61,496 nt of DNA from an uncultured Rhodobiaceae bacterium. Lineage in GTDB: Bacteria; Pseudomonadota; Alphaproteobacteria; Rhizobiales; TMED25. Positions 8,701 through 18,437 of this stretch are shown here, piece by piece. Each line of letters opens with the position of its first letter. Within the stretch, counting starts at the first letter, position 1. The stretch lies in NCBI GenBank assembly GCA_913030915.1, contig CAJWEW010000006.1:1-61496 (forward strand), in the 5' to 3' direction. The position numbers and the translations under genes were made by a program. The notes beneath the pieces are model-generated. The model did not search any database and was not told where the DNA came from. It saw nothing but the letters and a program-made list of their open reading frames with translations.

Positions 8701-9621
8701 ATGGTTAAAAAAGTTGGAATTGTTGGTATGGGATTGATGGGGCAAGCTTTCATATCAAATATGAGGAAATCACAATTTATGATCCAAGGATTTGATGTGG
8801 ACCCAAAAAGAATGGATGATCTGAAAGATCAAGGAGGCACCCCAGTTAATACTCCAGCAGATGCCGCCAAAGATGTTGACTGTGTCATTATGTCACTTCC
8901 TAATAGTAACATTGCTAGAGAAGCTGCAATTGGTGCAAACGGAATATCTCACGGTGTAAATACTGAAAATTTATATATATGCGATACCACAACCTCAAGA
9001 CCAGAAGATTCGGTGTCACTGTCCGCTGAACTGGAAAAAAAGGGTATAAAATTCTTAGACTCGGCAGTAAGCGGCACAAGTGTAATGGCTAAAGATGGCG
9101 ATTTAATTGTAATTGCTGGAGGAAAAAAAGAGGATTTTGAAGCCTGTACTGCTTATTTTGAGGGTTTTAGTCGAGGTGCTTATTACATGGGACCGGTTGG
9201 TTCAGGAGCAAGAACGAAGCTTGTTATAAATCTTATTTTAGCTGGCAATAGACTGGCTCTCGCGGAAGGTTTGGTCTTGGGGCATAAAGCTGGTCTCGAA
9301 CAAAATAATTTGCTTGAGGTATTAAAAGACAGCGCTGCATCGTCAAAGACAATGATTGATAAGGGTCCAAAAATGATTAATGCTGACTATTCAAAGCAAG
9401 GGCAAATAAAGACTTCTCTTAAAGATAATAGACTTATGATTGAGCAAGGGCAAATTCTTGGCTCACCAACATTATTGACTTCCGTTTTATCACAGATATA
9501 TCAAGCAGCATATGAAAAAGGCTATGCAGAAAAAGATACTGTGTCATTTTATGAAATAATGAGAGGTATGGCGGGGCTTGATGAACGCGAAGGAATTGAT
9601 GATGTTCCATTTGGTAAATAA
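8701..9621 (+). CDS. 3-hydroxyisobutyrate dehydrogenase-family oxidoreductase
   Basis: A 306-aa beta-hydroxyacid dehydrogenase. The NAD(P)-binding loop is GIVGMGLMGQAF at the N-terminus, the substrate loop is SAVSGTSVMAKDG, and the catalytic lysine plus the asparagine four residues later are in GSGARTKLVINLI. Members oxidise or reduce 3-hydroxyisobutyrate, tartronate semialdehyde, L-serine or related C3-C5 hydroxy acids. The AAGGAG ribosome site is strong. Its position next to a DapA-like aldolase fits sugar-acid or hydroxy-acid catabolism. The precise substrate is not recognisable. Confidence 0.82.
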   Translation: MVKKVGIVGMGLMGQAFISNMRKSQFMIQGFDVDPKRMDDLKDQGGTPVNTPADAAKDVDCVIMSLPNSNIAREAAIGANGISHGVNTENLYICDTTTSRPEDSVSLSAELEKKGIKFLDSAVSGTSVMAKDGDLIVIAGGKKEDFEACTAYFEGFSRGAYYMGPVGSGARTKLVINLILAGNRLALAEGLVLGHKAGLEQNNLLEVLKDSAASSKTMIDKGPKMINADYSKQGQIKTSLKDNRLMIEQGQILGSPTLLTSVLSQIYQAAYEKGYAEKDTVSFYEIMRGMAGLDEREGIDDVPFGK

Positions 9622-9636
9622 TTTTTCATAACTAAA

Positions 9637-10605
9637 ATGAAGTACAACAAAAAAGAAGCAAAAGAAGCAGCAAAAGAAATACTAAAGGGTATTTGGACAG
9701 CAATGCCATATTGCTGGGATAGTGAAGATAATTTTGATGAACTTGCCAATCGATCAAATATGGATCACATTATAAATAACATCAAGGTTGATGGACATTA
9801 CTGCTCAGGGAATATTGCTGAATTTTGGTCCATGCCTGATGAGGAGAGGATGCTCGCGCATGAGGTCATGCATGATCAGGCGGGAGGACGAATACCCATG
9901 ATTGCAGGGTGCCATCACCAATCAGTCAAACAAGTTGTCGCTCTTGCAAAACACGCTCAAAACACTGGATACGATTTTATAATAATACTCACTCCATATG
10001 TTGCAGCCAGAGATGATGAGACTGTTTTTCAGTTTTACGAATATATATGCTCAAAGATAGATATCGGCGTCATACTTTTTAATGTTCCTCAAAACTGTCA
10101 TCCAATAAATGCCAATTTGGCAAAAAGATTATCAAAATTAGATAATATTTGTGGGTATAAGCAGGCTGACGGTTCACCAGCATCAACGCATGCAATAATT
10201 GACTCAGTTGGGAATGATATTGTGGTATCTGTTGCAGATGAGGCTCCATGGATTACTAGTATGACGCAACTTGGTTTGCAATGGCTTGTGAATTACAATC
10301 CACATTTGTATCAGTCAAAGGGCTGGCTGCCTCTGAAGGATTATACAGATGCCGCCTTGAATGGTGATCTAACTAAAGCAACGCAAATTGCAAAATCCAT
10401 ACAGCCACTAAGAGAACTTCATGCTAAATGGATTATGGGATACTGGAATAGTGGTAGAATGCCCATTGCTGAAATGAAATATTGGCAAGAGTTAATTGGT
10501 ATGCATGGAGGAAATACACGACCACCAGTTATCCCAATGACGGAGGAGAAAAAGAGAGAACTAAAATCAGACTTAATAAAGACAGGGTTATTTGAAATAG
10601 TCTAA
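9637..10605 (+). CDS. Dihydrodipicolinate synthase (DapA)-family aldolase/dehydratase
   Basis: A 322-aa class I aldolase. The Schiff-base lysine is in ICGYKQADGS and the conserved tyrosine in IILTPYVAA. The sequence departs from DapA itself, and the catabolic setting suggests a paralogue acting on a keto-acid (keto-deoxy-sugar-acid aldolase or dehydratase type). It is third in its operon, 15 nt after the HIBADH-like gene. No good ribosome site precedes the ATG, so translation may be coupled to the upstream gene. The 3' end overlaps the convergent FMN oxidase by 4 bp. Confidence 0.8.
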   Translation: MKYNKKEAKEAAKEILKGIWTAMPYCWDSEDNFDELANRSNMDHIINNIKVDGHYCSGNIAEFWSMPDEERMLAHEVMHDQAGGRIPMIAGCHHQSVKQVVALAKHAQNTGYDFIIILTPYVAARDDETVFQFYEYICSKIDIGVILFNVPQNCHPINANLAKRLSKLDNICGYKQADGSPASTHAIIDSVGNDIVVSVADEAPWITSMTQLGLQWLVNYNPHLYQSKGWLPLKDYTDAALNGDLTKATQIAKSIQPLRELHAKWIMGYWNSGRMPIAEMKYWQELIGMHGGNTRPPVIPMTEEKKRELKSDLIKTGLFEIV

Positions 10606-11771
10606 TATTTTTGAAGAAGTTCGTGACCCAACTCGTCAATTTCATTTACCCCAAGAAGTGCCATATCTCTATCTATTTCTTCTTTCAATAAATTAATGGC
10701 GTGTGTAACGCCGGCTATCCCGGCTATTGAAGCCGCATAGAGAAATGGTCTTCCAATAAAGACGAAATCGGCTCCTAAAGCAAGAGCTTTAATTACATCA
10801 GTACCCCTTCTAAAGCCACTATCTACGAATAATTTACAGTCACCTTTTATATACGGCCGGATATTTTCAAGGGCTTTAATTGAGGATATCGCAGAGTCTA
10901 GCTGCCGACCACCATGGTTTGAAATTATAATAGCATCTGCACCTAAATTGATAGCTTTGAGAGCATCTCCCTTATTCAGAATACCTTTTACAATTAAATT
11001 ACCGTCCCAGAGTTTTCTAATTTGCTTCAAGTGTTCCCAGTTTAGATTTGACCTTTTACCAAAATCTCTGTTTATTGACGCAGAAAACACTGGCTCACCT
11101 CTTTCTGCTAGAAAATTTTCAAAGTGCGGCATGCCATGTTTAAATATCGTTTTCAGAAAAGTATTCATGGACCAATTTGGGTGTGTTAAGCCTTGATAAA
11201 GTAGACTAAATGATGGCCTGAGTGGCGTCGAAAAACCATTTCGAAGATTATTCTCTCTCCCTGCCAAAACCGCAACATCAACAGTTAAAACGAGCGTCTC
11301 AAATCCAGCTTTTTTTACCCGCAAAACAAGATTTTCAACCTTATCATGCTCTCCAGGGAGATATGCCTGAAACCATGTCCCAGGCGCTAACTTAATTATT
11401 TCCTCCATTGGAATTAAGGATGAGCCACTGATAACCATTGGGATATTCATTTTTTGTGCTGCATCAGCTAAAATAATATCTCCTCTGTATGCGGCAAGCG
11501 CACTCACACCCATAGGTGAAATACCAAAAGGAGCATCCCATTGCCTACCAAATATCTCAGTTTTCGTGGATCGCTCAGACACATTTCGAAGAATATTTGG
11601 CACGAACTTATAATTTGCAAAATCTTCAGCGTTATTGCGCAGTGTATGGTTTCTTTCAGCTCCGCCAGCTACGTATCCAAATACAGGTTTTGGAAGATGT
11701 TTTTTTGCGTGGACTTCGAGATCTTCAAGAGCATAAATTTTATTTAAAATACTTGGCTTTTTTCTAGTCAT
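10602..11771 (-). CDS. FMN-dependent 2-hydroxy-acid oxidase/dehydrogenase (LldD/glycolate oxidase family)
   Basis: A 389-aa TIM-barrel flavoenzyme that oxidises 2-hydroxy acids to 2-keto acids. Family residues are clear: the flavin lysine in LIVKGILN, the catalytic histidine and following arginine in SNHGGRQLD, and the phosphate-binding DSGFRRGTDV...FIGRPFLY. The length matches lactate dehydrogenase LldD, and the lack of long hydrophobic segments leaves soluble or peripheral placement open. Substrates could be lactate, glycolate or mandelate-type acids. It is transcribed alone, convergent with the DapA-like gene and divergent from the cupin gene. Confidence 0.85.
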   Translation of the reverse strand: MTRKKPSILNKIYALEDLEVHAKKHLPKPVFGYVAGGAERNHTLRNNAEDFANYKFVPNILRNVSERSTKTEIFGRQWDAPFGISPMGVSALAAYRGDIILADAAQKMNIPMVISGSSLIPMEEIIKLAPGTWFQAYLPGEHDKVENLVLRVKKAGFETLVLTVDVAVLAGRENNLRNGFSTPLRPSFSLLYQGLTHPNWSMNTFLKTIFKHGMPHFENFLAERGEPVFSASINRDFGKRSNLNWEHLKQIRKLWDGNLIVKGILNKGDALKAINLGADAIIISNHGGRQLDSAISSIKALENIRPYIKGDCKLFVDSGFRRGTDVIKALALGADFVFIGRPFLYAASIAGIAGVTHAINLLKEEIDRDMALLGVNEIDELGHELLQKY

Positions 11772-11862
11772 AAAACAGTGGGTTATTTTGATATATAGGG
11801 GTTAACAACTTCGTTGTTTATGATATAATAATTCTTTATTAAAAAATAGAAAAAATATTTAT

Positions 11863-12426
11863 ATGTTTGATATTGATAAATTTATTCAAGAATGTGACAG
11901 CAGAATTGAAAAGAAGGATAATCACAAGGCAGTGATTGATATCCTCTCAAGGGCAGTTGAGAACCCAACAGATCTTTTTAGTTATTTTGGCGAACCAACG
12001 CAGGGTGGAATTCAAAAAATATACCAATCAGAGAAGTTTTCAATACTTAATGTTGTTTGGACTCCAAATATGACAATTATGCCTCATAACCACAATATGT
12101 GGGCGGCAATTGGTGTCTATTCTGGTAGAGAGGATAATATATTCTGGCGTAAATTAGATAACAGAGAACATGGAAAGATTGAGGCTGCAGGGGCAAAATC
12201 CCTAGAAAAGCACGATGCAGTTCCGCTAGGTAGTGATATCATTCACTCAGTAATTAATCCCACAAACAAATTCACATGTGCACTGCATGTCTACGGCGGA
12301 GATTTTTTTGAAACACCGAAAAGTGAGTGGGATACAGAAACACTTGAAGAGGCGGAGTATAAAGTTGAGCATTCTCATAAGATTTTTAGGGAAGCAAATA
12401 AAAGAGCTGAACTTGATCTAAAATAA
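11863..12426 (+). CDS. Cupin-fold metal enzyme, cysteine-dioxygenase-like
   Basis: A 187-aa protein of the double-stranded beta-helix type. Metal-binding histidines are likely in MPHNHNMWAAIGVYSG, with a second histidine set in SDIIHSV and CALHVYGG. The pattern resembles the cysteine dioxygenase-like/COG5553 group of predicted non-haem iron enzymes. The reaction is unknown. It is a single gene on the + strand, with its 3' end 5 bp from the convergent Gfo/Idh gene. Confidence 0.65.
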   Translation: MFDIDKFIQECDSRIEKKDNHKAVIDILSRAVENPTDLFSYFGEPTQGGIQKIYQSEKFSILNVVWTPNMTIMPHNHNMWAAIGVYSGREDNIFWRKLDNREHGKIEAAGAKSLEKHDAVPLGSDIIHSVINPTNKFTCALHVYGGDFFETPKSEWDTETLEEAEYKVEHSHKIFREANKRAELDLK

Positions 12427-12431
12427 GCATA

Positions 12432-13421
12432 TTATATATCAACTATTTCTCCCATTTCACCAGACTTTACAATTGCTTCGAAAATCTCGATATTTGCTAT
12501 CATCTCCTCCGGTGTAATTGGGTAATCTTGACTATTGACGCAGGCGTCGTGCCATAATTCAAAATTTTCTAAGACTGTATTCGTATGTGGATGCGTTGTA
12601 ATAATCCTCTCGCCTCCTTGCTTACAGAAGACTAATTCACCCGGATCGTCGTGTTCAAAGTTATTAATCTCTCTAGCCTCAATCCAACCCTTATCTCCAA
12701 ATACAGTATATCTTCCATAAAATGGAGTAGCAATTGAGACTGAAACTATACCAGTAATACCATTACTAAACTCAATATTAGCCGACATAGTATCGATGCG
12801 AGGCTTTTCATAGGCAATGCTAGACATTGTTGAATAAACCCTCTTGGCTCCACCAAACATATGAACCATAAAATCTGTCAAATGAATACCTCTAGCAGTA
12901 AAACCACCTCCAGGGGCATCTTTTGGATTAAATCTCCAATTATCCTTACTCAGATTATCAAATAAATCATGACTAAAGTTAGTTTCGACATGCAGTACCC
13001 TGCCAATATCTCCGCGAGCTACATGATCAAAAAGACTCTTCATTGCCGGCTCAAATCTTCTTTCGTGACCAAGTCCCAATACAATTCCATTCTCCTTACA
13101 TGATCTGATGGCTTCCCTTGCATTTTCAGAGTTTAAGCAAAGTGGTTTTTCACAAAAAATGAATTTACCAGCTTTAGCTGCATCAATTATATGGGTGTGA
13201 TGAAGACGATTTGGCGTTGCTAAAATTACACTGTCTATGCTCGCATCAGACAAAACCGACGCATAACTATTGCGAAGCTCGATATTATACTCAACACCAA
13301 ATTCTTTGAGCTGTGATAAGTCTTGATCCACACCGCATACAACATTTATTTTTTTGCTTTTAGCAAGATTTTTTACAATTACCTTACCCCACCAACCAAG
13401 TCCAACAACAGCAGCTCTCAT
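12432..13421 (-). CDS. Gfo/Idh/MocA-family NAD(P)-dependent oxidoreductase
   Basis: A 329-aa oxidoreductase: N-terminal Rossmann fold (VGLGWWGK), the CEKPLC motif that marks the family, and a C-terminal alpha/beta substrate domain with GGGFTARGIHLTDFMVHMFG. I moved the start from the listed GTG (13433) to the ATG at 13421, which has GAGG six bases upstream. Family members oxidise sugars, inositols and similar polyols. A related protein sharing the GLGWWGK start lies at 23.6-24.6 kb. It is followed downstream by no other gene on its strand, and the MFS gene is 19 nt upstream of the listed start, so the two may be cotranscribed. Confidence 0.85.
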   Translation of the reverse strand: MRAAVVGLGWWGKVIVKNLAKSKKINVVCGVDQDLSQLKEFGVEYNIELRNSYASVLSDASIDSVILATPNRLHHTHIIDAAKAGKFIFCEKPLCLNSENAREAIRSCKENGIVLGLGHERRFEPAMKSLFDHVARGDIGRVLHVETNFSHDLFDNLSKDNWRFNPKDAPGGGFTARGIHLTDFMVHMFGGAKRVYSTMSSIAYEKPRIDTMSANIEFSNGITGIVSVSIATPFYGRYTVFGDKGWIEAREINNFEHDDPGELVFCKQGGERIITTHPHTNTVLENFELWHDACVNSQDYPITPEEMIANIEIFEAIVKSGEMGEIVDI

Positions 13422-13452
13422 ATTAATCCTCACGTGTAATTTTTTTACGTAA

Positions 13453-14670
13453 TCACAATTTCTTCTTTAATAGTAATAATAGCGTAATCAATGATATAAT
13501 ACCAAGTATTGAAAAAATTATCAGTGTATTTTCAATACCAAAAAAATCCCCAATTACGCCCATAAAAATTGCACTTACTGCGGCAAGACCAATGACAAGG
13601 ACTACCCATAAACTCATGACCCTACCACGATATGTGTCATTTAGCTCTAATTGGACTACCGCTTGAAGATCAATACCATTTATTGTCATTGAGAAGCCAA
13701 CGATAAAAATAGAAATCAGCGCGAGTGACCAACTACTTGACATCCCAAGAGTAATTATTGCAAGCAAACCAAGAAATGATGTGAAATAAACCCTAAAAGG
13801 GATACCTTTTTCTTGATCCTTTGATCTCCTCATCGCGATAAATATTGCTGCGACAAGAGCTCCTGCGCCTGCAGTAGCCATAAGATGACCTAGACCCTCA
13901 GGTCCCACATTATAAACACCCCCTGCTAGGGCTGGAAGAATTTCAACAGTTCCCCTCGCAAATAAGGAAAAGACAGCAGTAATTGCGCATGCTTCAAAAA
14001 TTATATTATGATTAATTGCGAACCTTGCACCATCTAGAAACTCTAGTAATATATTCTTTTTTTTACCTGGTTCTCCATCTTTTTTGGATACACTGATAGA
14101 TACTAAGGTTAACGGCATAGCAATAAGAAATAAAAAATTAATAAATATTGTTATTTCAAAACTTAGAACCTGTATCAATAATCCAGCAAGCGCAGGTCCA
14201 ATCAGCCTTGCTGAATTAAAATTGATACCATGAACAGCAATCGCATTCGCTAAGTTATTTCTATCAATTATTCGTGGCACAAGTGTCATACGCGTTGTCC
14301 GATCTGCTGATGTAAAAATACCAATGACAAGCGCAATAAGACTTAAATTATATATACTTAATAGCTTAAAATTGTAGAGGAACCATAAGATAAAAACAGT
14401 GATCGCAATTATTGACTGAGTGTATATGGCGAATTTCTTTATGTTCACCCTATCAATAACAACACCAAAAAATGGACCCGCAATTATAGTTGGGGCAAAT
14501 AATAAAAATGATAAAAAACCAACCCAAGTTGCAAGATTTGTTAATTCCCATGCTAGCCAACCAATAATGACTCGGTTAATCCAAATTCCGTTCATTGCAA
14601 AAAAATTGCCAGCGGTATATTTTTTAAACTCGCCACTTTTTAATGATGGAAAATTGAGTGATAAATACAT
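13453..14670 (-). CDS. MFS transporter, EntS/MFS_3-like
   Basis: A 405-aa major facilitator protein with about twelve hydrophobic segments. The N-terminus (AGNFFAMNGIWINRVIIGWLAW) and the loop GVVIDRVNIKKFAI resemble the EntS-type exporter branch (MFS_3). It would sit in the inner membrane and either export a product or import a substrate. It reads in the same direction as the Gfo/Idh gene and divergent from the 14.8 kb operon. The transported compound is unknown. Confidence 0.8.
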   Translation of the reverse strand: MYLSLNFPSLKSGEFKKYTAGNFFAMNGIWINRVIIGWLAWELTNLATWVGFLSFLLFAPTIIAGPFFGVVIDRVNIKKFAIYTQSIIAITVFILWFLYNFKLLSIYNLSLIALVIGIFTSADRTTRMTLVPRIIDRNNLANAIAVHGINFNSARLIGPALAGLLIQVLSFEITIFINFLFLIAMPLTLVSISVSKKDGEPGKKKNILLEFLDGARFAINHNIIFEACAITAVFSLFARGTVEILPALAGGVYNVGPEGLGHLMATAGAGALVAAIFIAMRRSKDQEKGIPFRVYFTSFLGLLAIITLGMSSSWSLALISIFIVGFSMTINGIDLQAVVQLELNDTYRGRVMSLWVVLVIGLAAVSAIFMGVIGDFFGIENTLIIFSILGIISLITLLLLLKKKL

Positions 14671-14823
14671 CCTGTATTCTTATTTAGACTTTTTGTGCGA
14701 TTATTGAATTATTCAATAATATTTAAATTATGTGTTTCAAATAATTTGTTTTTATCCTATAAATTATACTTAGTAAATTAATAATTATGTTCAAAATATT
14801 TTGTGTTAAAGGGGGGAAACATA

Positions 14824-16035
14824 ATGCGTACACCGAGATTAAACAGAGACGGGCATCAATGGATTTATGACTGGATTGTAAAAGAAACAGGACGTGTATT
14901 TCATTGGGATGAAGAGGGTCGTGAGCTTCCAGGAACAGTAAAGAGTCATGGTCAAATATCGAAACATCTTGGTAGGCAGGCTCAAAGACTTGAAAAAGTC
15001 GCACAAGAAGAAGAGCAAGCGGGTCATACATCGACTGCATTTGACTTATACTACAGAGCATCAGCTAAGTTTGCAGCTGCTCAACATCCAGTATTAGAGA
15101 CGAACGATGAAAAGAAATATTTACACGGTCGATGCATAGCGAACTTTGAGAAAGTTATCGAACTCGCCCCTTATACAATTGAAAGAGTGGAAGTGCCATT
15201 CGAGGATATGCAGCTACAATGTAATTTTTTCTTATGTCCTGGAGTAGATGTCGCACCAACAATGATTTTTATTCCAGGATGTGACATGACCAAAGAGATG
15301 TGGCCAGATCCAAAAGTAGTTGAAGCGCACGCACGTGGTATGCATTTACTTGTTATTGATGGACCGGGACAAGGTATGAGTAATATCCGAAATCAAAAAT
15401 TAACACATGGTAATTATGAGAGAGCAGTTCTCAAAATTGTTGATTGGCTCGAAACAAGACCTGAGGTCGATAAAGATAAAATAGGCATCTTCGCAGTCTC
15501 AATGGGATCGCATTGGGGTCTCGAAGTTGCAGCATCTGGAGATCCAAGAATAAAAGGCGTTGTTGGACCCTGGGCTTCTTACCTTGATAAATATTACATA
15601 TTAGATACATTTTCACCGAGATATAAACAATTATTTGGATACTTAACTGGAGCAAAAAGTGAAGATGAGCTCGACAAGATTGTTGCACAAATGACAGTGG
15701 AAGGAAGAGAAAAAGATATTAAATGTCCAATTCTACTAACTGTTGGTGAATATGACTCTAGAAGTCCTGTCGAGCTTGTTTATAATTTCTACGAGAAGGT
15801 AAAATCACCTAAAGAGTTGTGGGTCTACGAGGATACATACCATCAAGCGGTTATGTTCAAGGGTACCGGACAAGATAGACATGACTGCCATATGATGTGC
15901 ATGGATTGGTTAGTTGATGTATTTAACGGTAAGATTAAAGCGGGTCATGATAAGAAAATGTTCCTCCGTACTAATGGGAGCGGCCCTAATAGCAAGCAAG
16001 GTGAAAACAAAGATGCTCTTCACTGGTGGGAGTAG
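14824..16035 (+). CDS. Alpha/beta hydrolase, FrsA / 2,6-dihydroxypseudooxynicotine hydrolase-like
   Basis: A 403-aa hydrolase with a helical N-terminal region (about 1-125) before the catalytic domain, as in the FrsA/DHPON-hydrolase group. The oxyanion strand MIFIPGCDMTKEMW and the nucleophile elbow FAVSMGSHWG are clear. A later DSRSP acid and a histidine near TYHQAVM complete a plausible triad. The listed GTG start (14803) is rejected because the run AAAGGGGGG is a ribosome site placed correctly for the ATG at 14824. It is the first gene of a four-gene operon. By family it could cleave a C-C bond or an ester, but the substrate is unproven. Confidence 0.75.
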   Translation: MRTPRLNRDGHQWIYDWIVKETGRVFHWDEEGRELPGTVKSHGQISKHLGRQAQRLEKVAQEEEQAGHTSTAFDLYYRASAKFAAAQHPVLETNDEKKYLHGRCIANFEKVIELAPYTIERVEVPFEDMQLQCNFFLCPGVDVAPTMIFIPGCDMTKEMWPDPKVVEAHARGMHLLVIDGPGQGMSNIRNQKLTHGNYERAVLKIVDWLETRPEVDKDKIGIFAVSMGSHWGLEVAASGDPRIKGVVGPWASYLDKYYILDTFSPRYKQLFGYLTGAKSEDELDKIVAQMTVEGREKDIKCPILLTVGEYDSRSPVELVYNFYEKVKSPKELWVYEDTYHQAVMFKGTGQDRHDCHMMCMDWLVDVFNGKIKAGHDKKMFLRTNGSGPNSKQGENKDALHWWE

Positions 16036-16105
16036 ATATTCTGCATGATACTGTAAAAAAGATCTGTTTAATAATGTAAATACGTCAATTAGGAGATAAT
16101 GTGAT

Positions 16106-17194
16106 ATGACTCAACATGATATTGAATTAAAACCATATGGACCAACTGCAGGACGAGAACACCCAGCAGGACCAGCAAAAAGACCAAAAACCCTGACTGT
16201 TGACCTTCACAATCATATGCGAACTCCGGAGTCAGATGCTTTGGTAAAACCTCACCTACCCCAGGACTTTCATCCTTCAGTTGGTGTTGCAAGTGATTTA
16301 ACAAAACAAGTAAATAAAAAACAATCTGAAGATCGTGAAATACCATTTACTGATATCAATGTAAGACTTGAGCAAATGGATAAATCATTGCTGGATGTAT
16401 CGGCACTATCTTGTTCACCACAACAATTTTTTTATATGGTTGATAAAAATCTTTGTGCTGAGTCTGCAGAAATAATAAATAATAATATCGCGGCGACTGC
16501 AAAAACAAATCCTAAGAGGCTCGTTGGTCTTGGAACTGTTCCGTTACAAGATACTGAACTTGCAATTAAAGAACTAGATAGATGTGTCAATGAACTTGAT
16601 TTCAGAGGTATACAAATCGGTGCACGGGTGGGAAAAGAAGAGCTTTCAACGGAGAGACTGGAGCCTTTTTGGAAGAGGTGCGAGGAGCATGATATTCTAA
16701 TATTTATTCATCCATCATCATTCTACAGTGATCGCTTTGGTGAGCATTACATGCTAAATGTGATTGGGAATCCTCTTGATACAACAGTTGCTATCCACTA
16801 CTTGATATTTGATGGCGTTATGGAAAGATACCCAAATATCAAATTTTATCTATCACATGGTGGGGCATTTCCAGCTAGCTATGCAGCCCGCATGGATCAT
16901 GTATATGGCGCAAGAATTGACGGTCGACAAAAAATTTATAAAAAACCATCTACTTACCTAGAAAAGTTCTACTTTGACACTCTAGTTTTTTCAGTCGATC
17001 AATTAGAATTTTTAATAAAAAAATATGGAGCTGACCATGTGGCTATCGGGACAGACTATCCGGCTGATATGGCAGAGCATGACCCAGTTGAACACGTATA
17101 CCAAGTTGAAAGTATAACAGAAGAGGAACGAGAGAAAATTTGTGGATTGAATGCCTTAAAGCTACTTAATCTGTCAGAATCAGATTTTAAGTAA
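16106..17194 (+). CDS. Amidohydrolase-2 family protein, ACMSD-like decarboxylase/hydrolase
   Basis: A 362-aa TIM-barrel metalloenzyme of the amidohydrolase-related group that includes aminocarboxymuconate-semialdehyde decarboxylase and gamma-resorcylate decarboxylase. Metal ligands are visible: HxH in VDLHNHMR, His in FIHPSSF, the SHGGA strand, and the terminal Asp in IGTDYPADM. Many relatives decarboxylate aromatic or muconate acids. An AGGAG site lies 10 nt upstream of the ATG. Second in the operon, 70 nt after the hydrolase and 29 nt before the flavoprotein. A true amidohydrolase activity is the alternative. Confidence 0.8.
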   Translation: MTQHDIELKPYGPTAGREHPAGPAKRPKTLTVDLHNHMRTPESDALVKPHLPQDFHPSVGVASDLTKQVNKKQSEDREIPFTDINVRLEQMDKSLLDVSALSCSPQQFFYMVDKNLCAESAEIINNNIAATAKTNPKRLVGLGTVPLQDTELAIKELDRCVNELDFRGIQIGARVGKEELSTERLEPFWKRCEEHDILIFIHPSSFYSDRFGEHYMLNVIGNPLDTTVAIHYLIFDGVMERYPNIKFYLSHGGAFPASYAARMDHVYGARIDGRQKIYKKPSTYLEKFYFDTLVFSVDQLEFLIKKYGADHVAIGTDYPADMAEHDPVEHVYQVESITEEEREKICGLNALKLLNLSESDFK

Positions 17195-17223
17195 AGAAAC
17201 AGAAAATTCTCTCTTTAAATTAA

Positions 17224-18426
17224 ATGCTTAAAGATAATCTAAACGAAATATCAGTAGTATCTAATAAAGATGCAAACGAGCGCGCTTTATCTCTTATCCC
17301 TAAGATTAGAGAAATCAAGAGTAATATCAAATCATCTGATACCAATGTTCCCACATACATATTAGACTTACTTCACCAAGAGGGCTTATTTAGATACTTT
17401 CAGCCAAGACAATGGGGTGGATGGGAGCTAGATTTTGAAGCATGGTTCGATATTCCTGAAATAATTTCTCGAGCAGATTGCTCGACTGGCTGGATCGTTG
17501 CTAATATGGCCTCACATCACAGGACTCTTGCAGTATTTGATGAAAGAATTCAAAAAGAAATATGGGATGATAATCCAAATGCTCTGATCGCTGCAGGAAA
17601 TATCTATCAACAAGGAAGCGCAAAAAAAGTAAAAGATGGTGTAATCCTTACTGGATTGTGGAATTTCTGCTCTGGGATTGAGATTTCAGATTGGTCTTTT
17701 TTTGCTTTCATGCTGGATGACAATGGAACAAAAGATTGGCACCAGTGTATTCTTCATAAAAGTGAATATGAAATCTTAAATGATTGGGATACCTATGGTA
17801 TGAAGCAAACTGGTAGCTGTTCAGTTAAAATTAATGAATTATTTGTACCCGAGTATAAGTTACAATCATTCTCTGTAAACCGAGATGGCCATACATTCAA
17901 AGGTGTAGATCTAAATAAGAATTTAATGTATCAAATTCCTACAGCGTCAATTGGCGGGCACGGACTTGCCGGGTGCGCAATTGGCGGTGCCCAGTTATGC
18001 CTTGATTTACTTCTAGAATGGATCGAAAAAAGGTCAACTAGCACTTCAAATATGAAAATGTCAGATATCCCAACAATACATAACAGGTTGGGAGAAATTG
18101 CGTCCAGAATAGACGCTGCGAGACTTATATTAAGAAATGACTGTATTGAAGTTGAAAGACAAATGCATGAGAATGGACAAATTTCAACAAATAATAAACT
18201 AAAATATAAGAGGAATGCAGCTTATGCAGTCAAAATAACTCTGGAGTCTGTGTCTATCATGCAGCAGGTTTGTGGAGCAAATGGTATATACAATGGATCC
18301 CCTATAACAAGTGCGCTAATGGACGTCCAGGCTTGCTCATCTCATATTCACTTCAACCAAGATATGCAGTTTTCACAGTGGGGTAGAAATCTACTAAAAA
18401 ATGATTTCCAAAGCCTAACCTTATAG
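17224..18426 (+). CDS. Acyl-CoA dehydrogenase-fold flavoprotein, HsaA/HpaB-type monooxygenase-like
   Basis: A 400-aa protein with the acyl-CoA dehydrogenase fold. The layout (helical N-terminus, FQPRQWGGWELDFEAWFDI, SRADCSTGWIVA, central beta domain with TGLWNFCSG, C-terminal four-helix bundle ending GANGIYNGSPI) matches the two-component flavin-dependent monooxygenase branch (HsaA, HpaB-type) and class-2 C-terminal domains better than beta-oxidation dehydrogenases. Such enzymes hydroxylate aromatics or oxidise sulfur/nitrogen groups using reduced flavin from a separate reductase. I see no reductase gene in the operon. Third gene, 11 nt before the M24 gene. Confidence 0.75.
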   Translation: MLKDNLNEISVVSNKDANERALSLIPKIREIKSNIKSSDTNVPTYILDLLHQEGLFRYFQPRQWGGWELDFEAWFDIPEIISRADCSTGWIVANMASHHRTLAVFDERIQKEIWDDNPNALIAAGNIYQQGSAKKVKDGVILTGLWNFCSGIEISDWSFFAFMLDDNGTKDWHQCILHKSEYEILNDWDTYGMKQTGSCSVKINELFVPEYKLQSFSVNRDGHTFKGVDLNKNLMYQIPTASIGGHGLAGCAIGGAQLCLDLLLEWIEKRSTSTSNMKMSDIPTIHNRLGEIASRIDAARLILRNDCIEVERQMHENGQISTNNKLKYKRNAAYAVKITLESVSIMQQVCGANGIYNGSPITSALMDVQACSSHIHFNQDMQFSQWGRNLLKNDFQSLTL

Positions 18427-18437
18427 AAAGGCAGCGC

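Noticed and set aside
14803-14823. GTG-started extension of the 14.8 kb hydrolase (and similar TTG/GTG extensions at 13433, 34251, 39518, 43580, 56808, 57790)
   Set aside because: In most of these cases a ribosome site lies inside the extension and is correctly placed for a downstream ATG; for the bamD and lpxC cases the ATG also gives the normal N-terminus.
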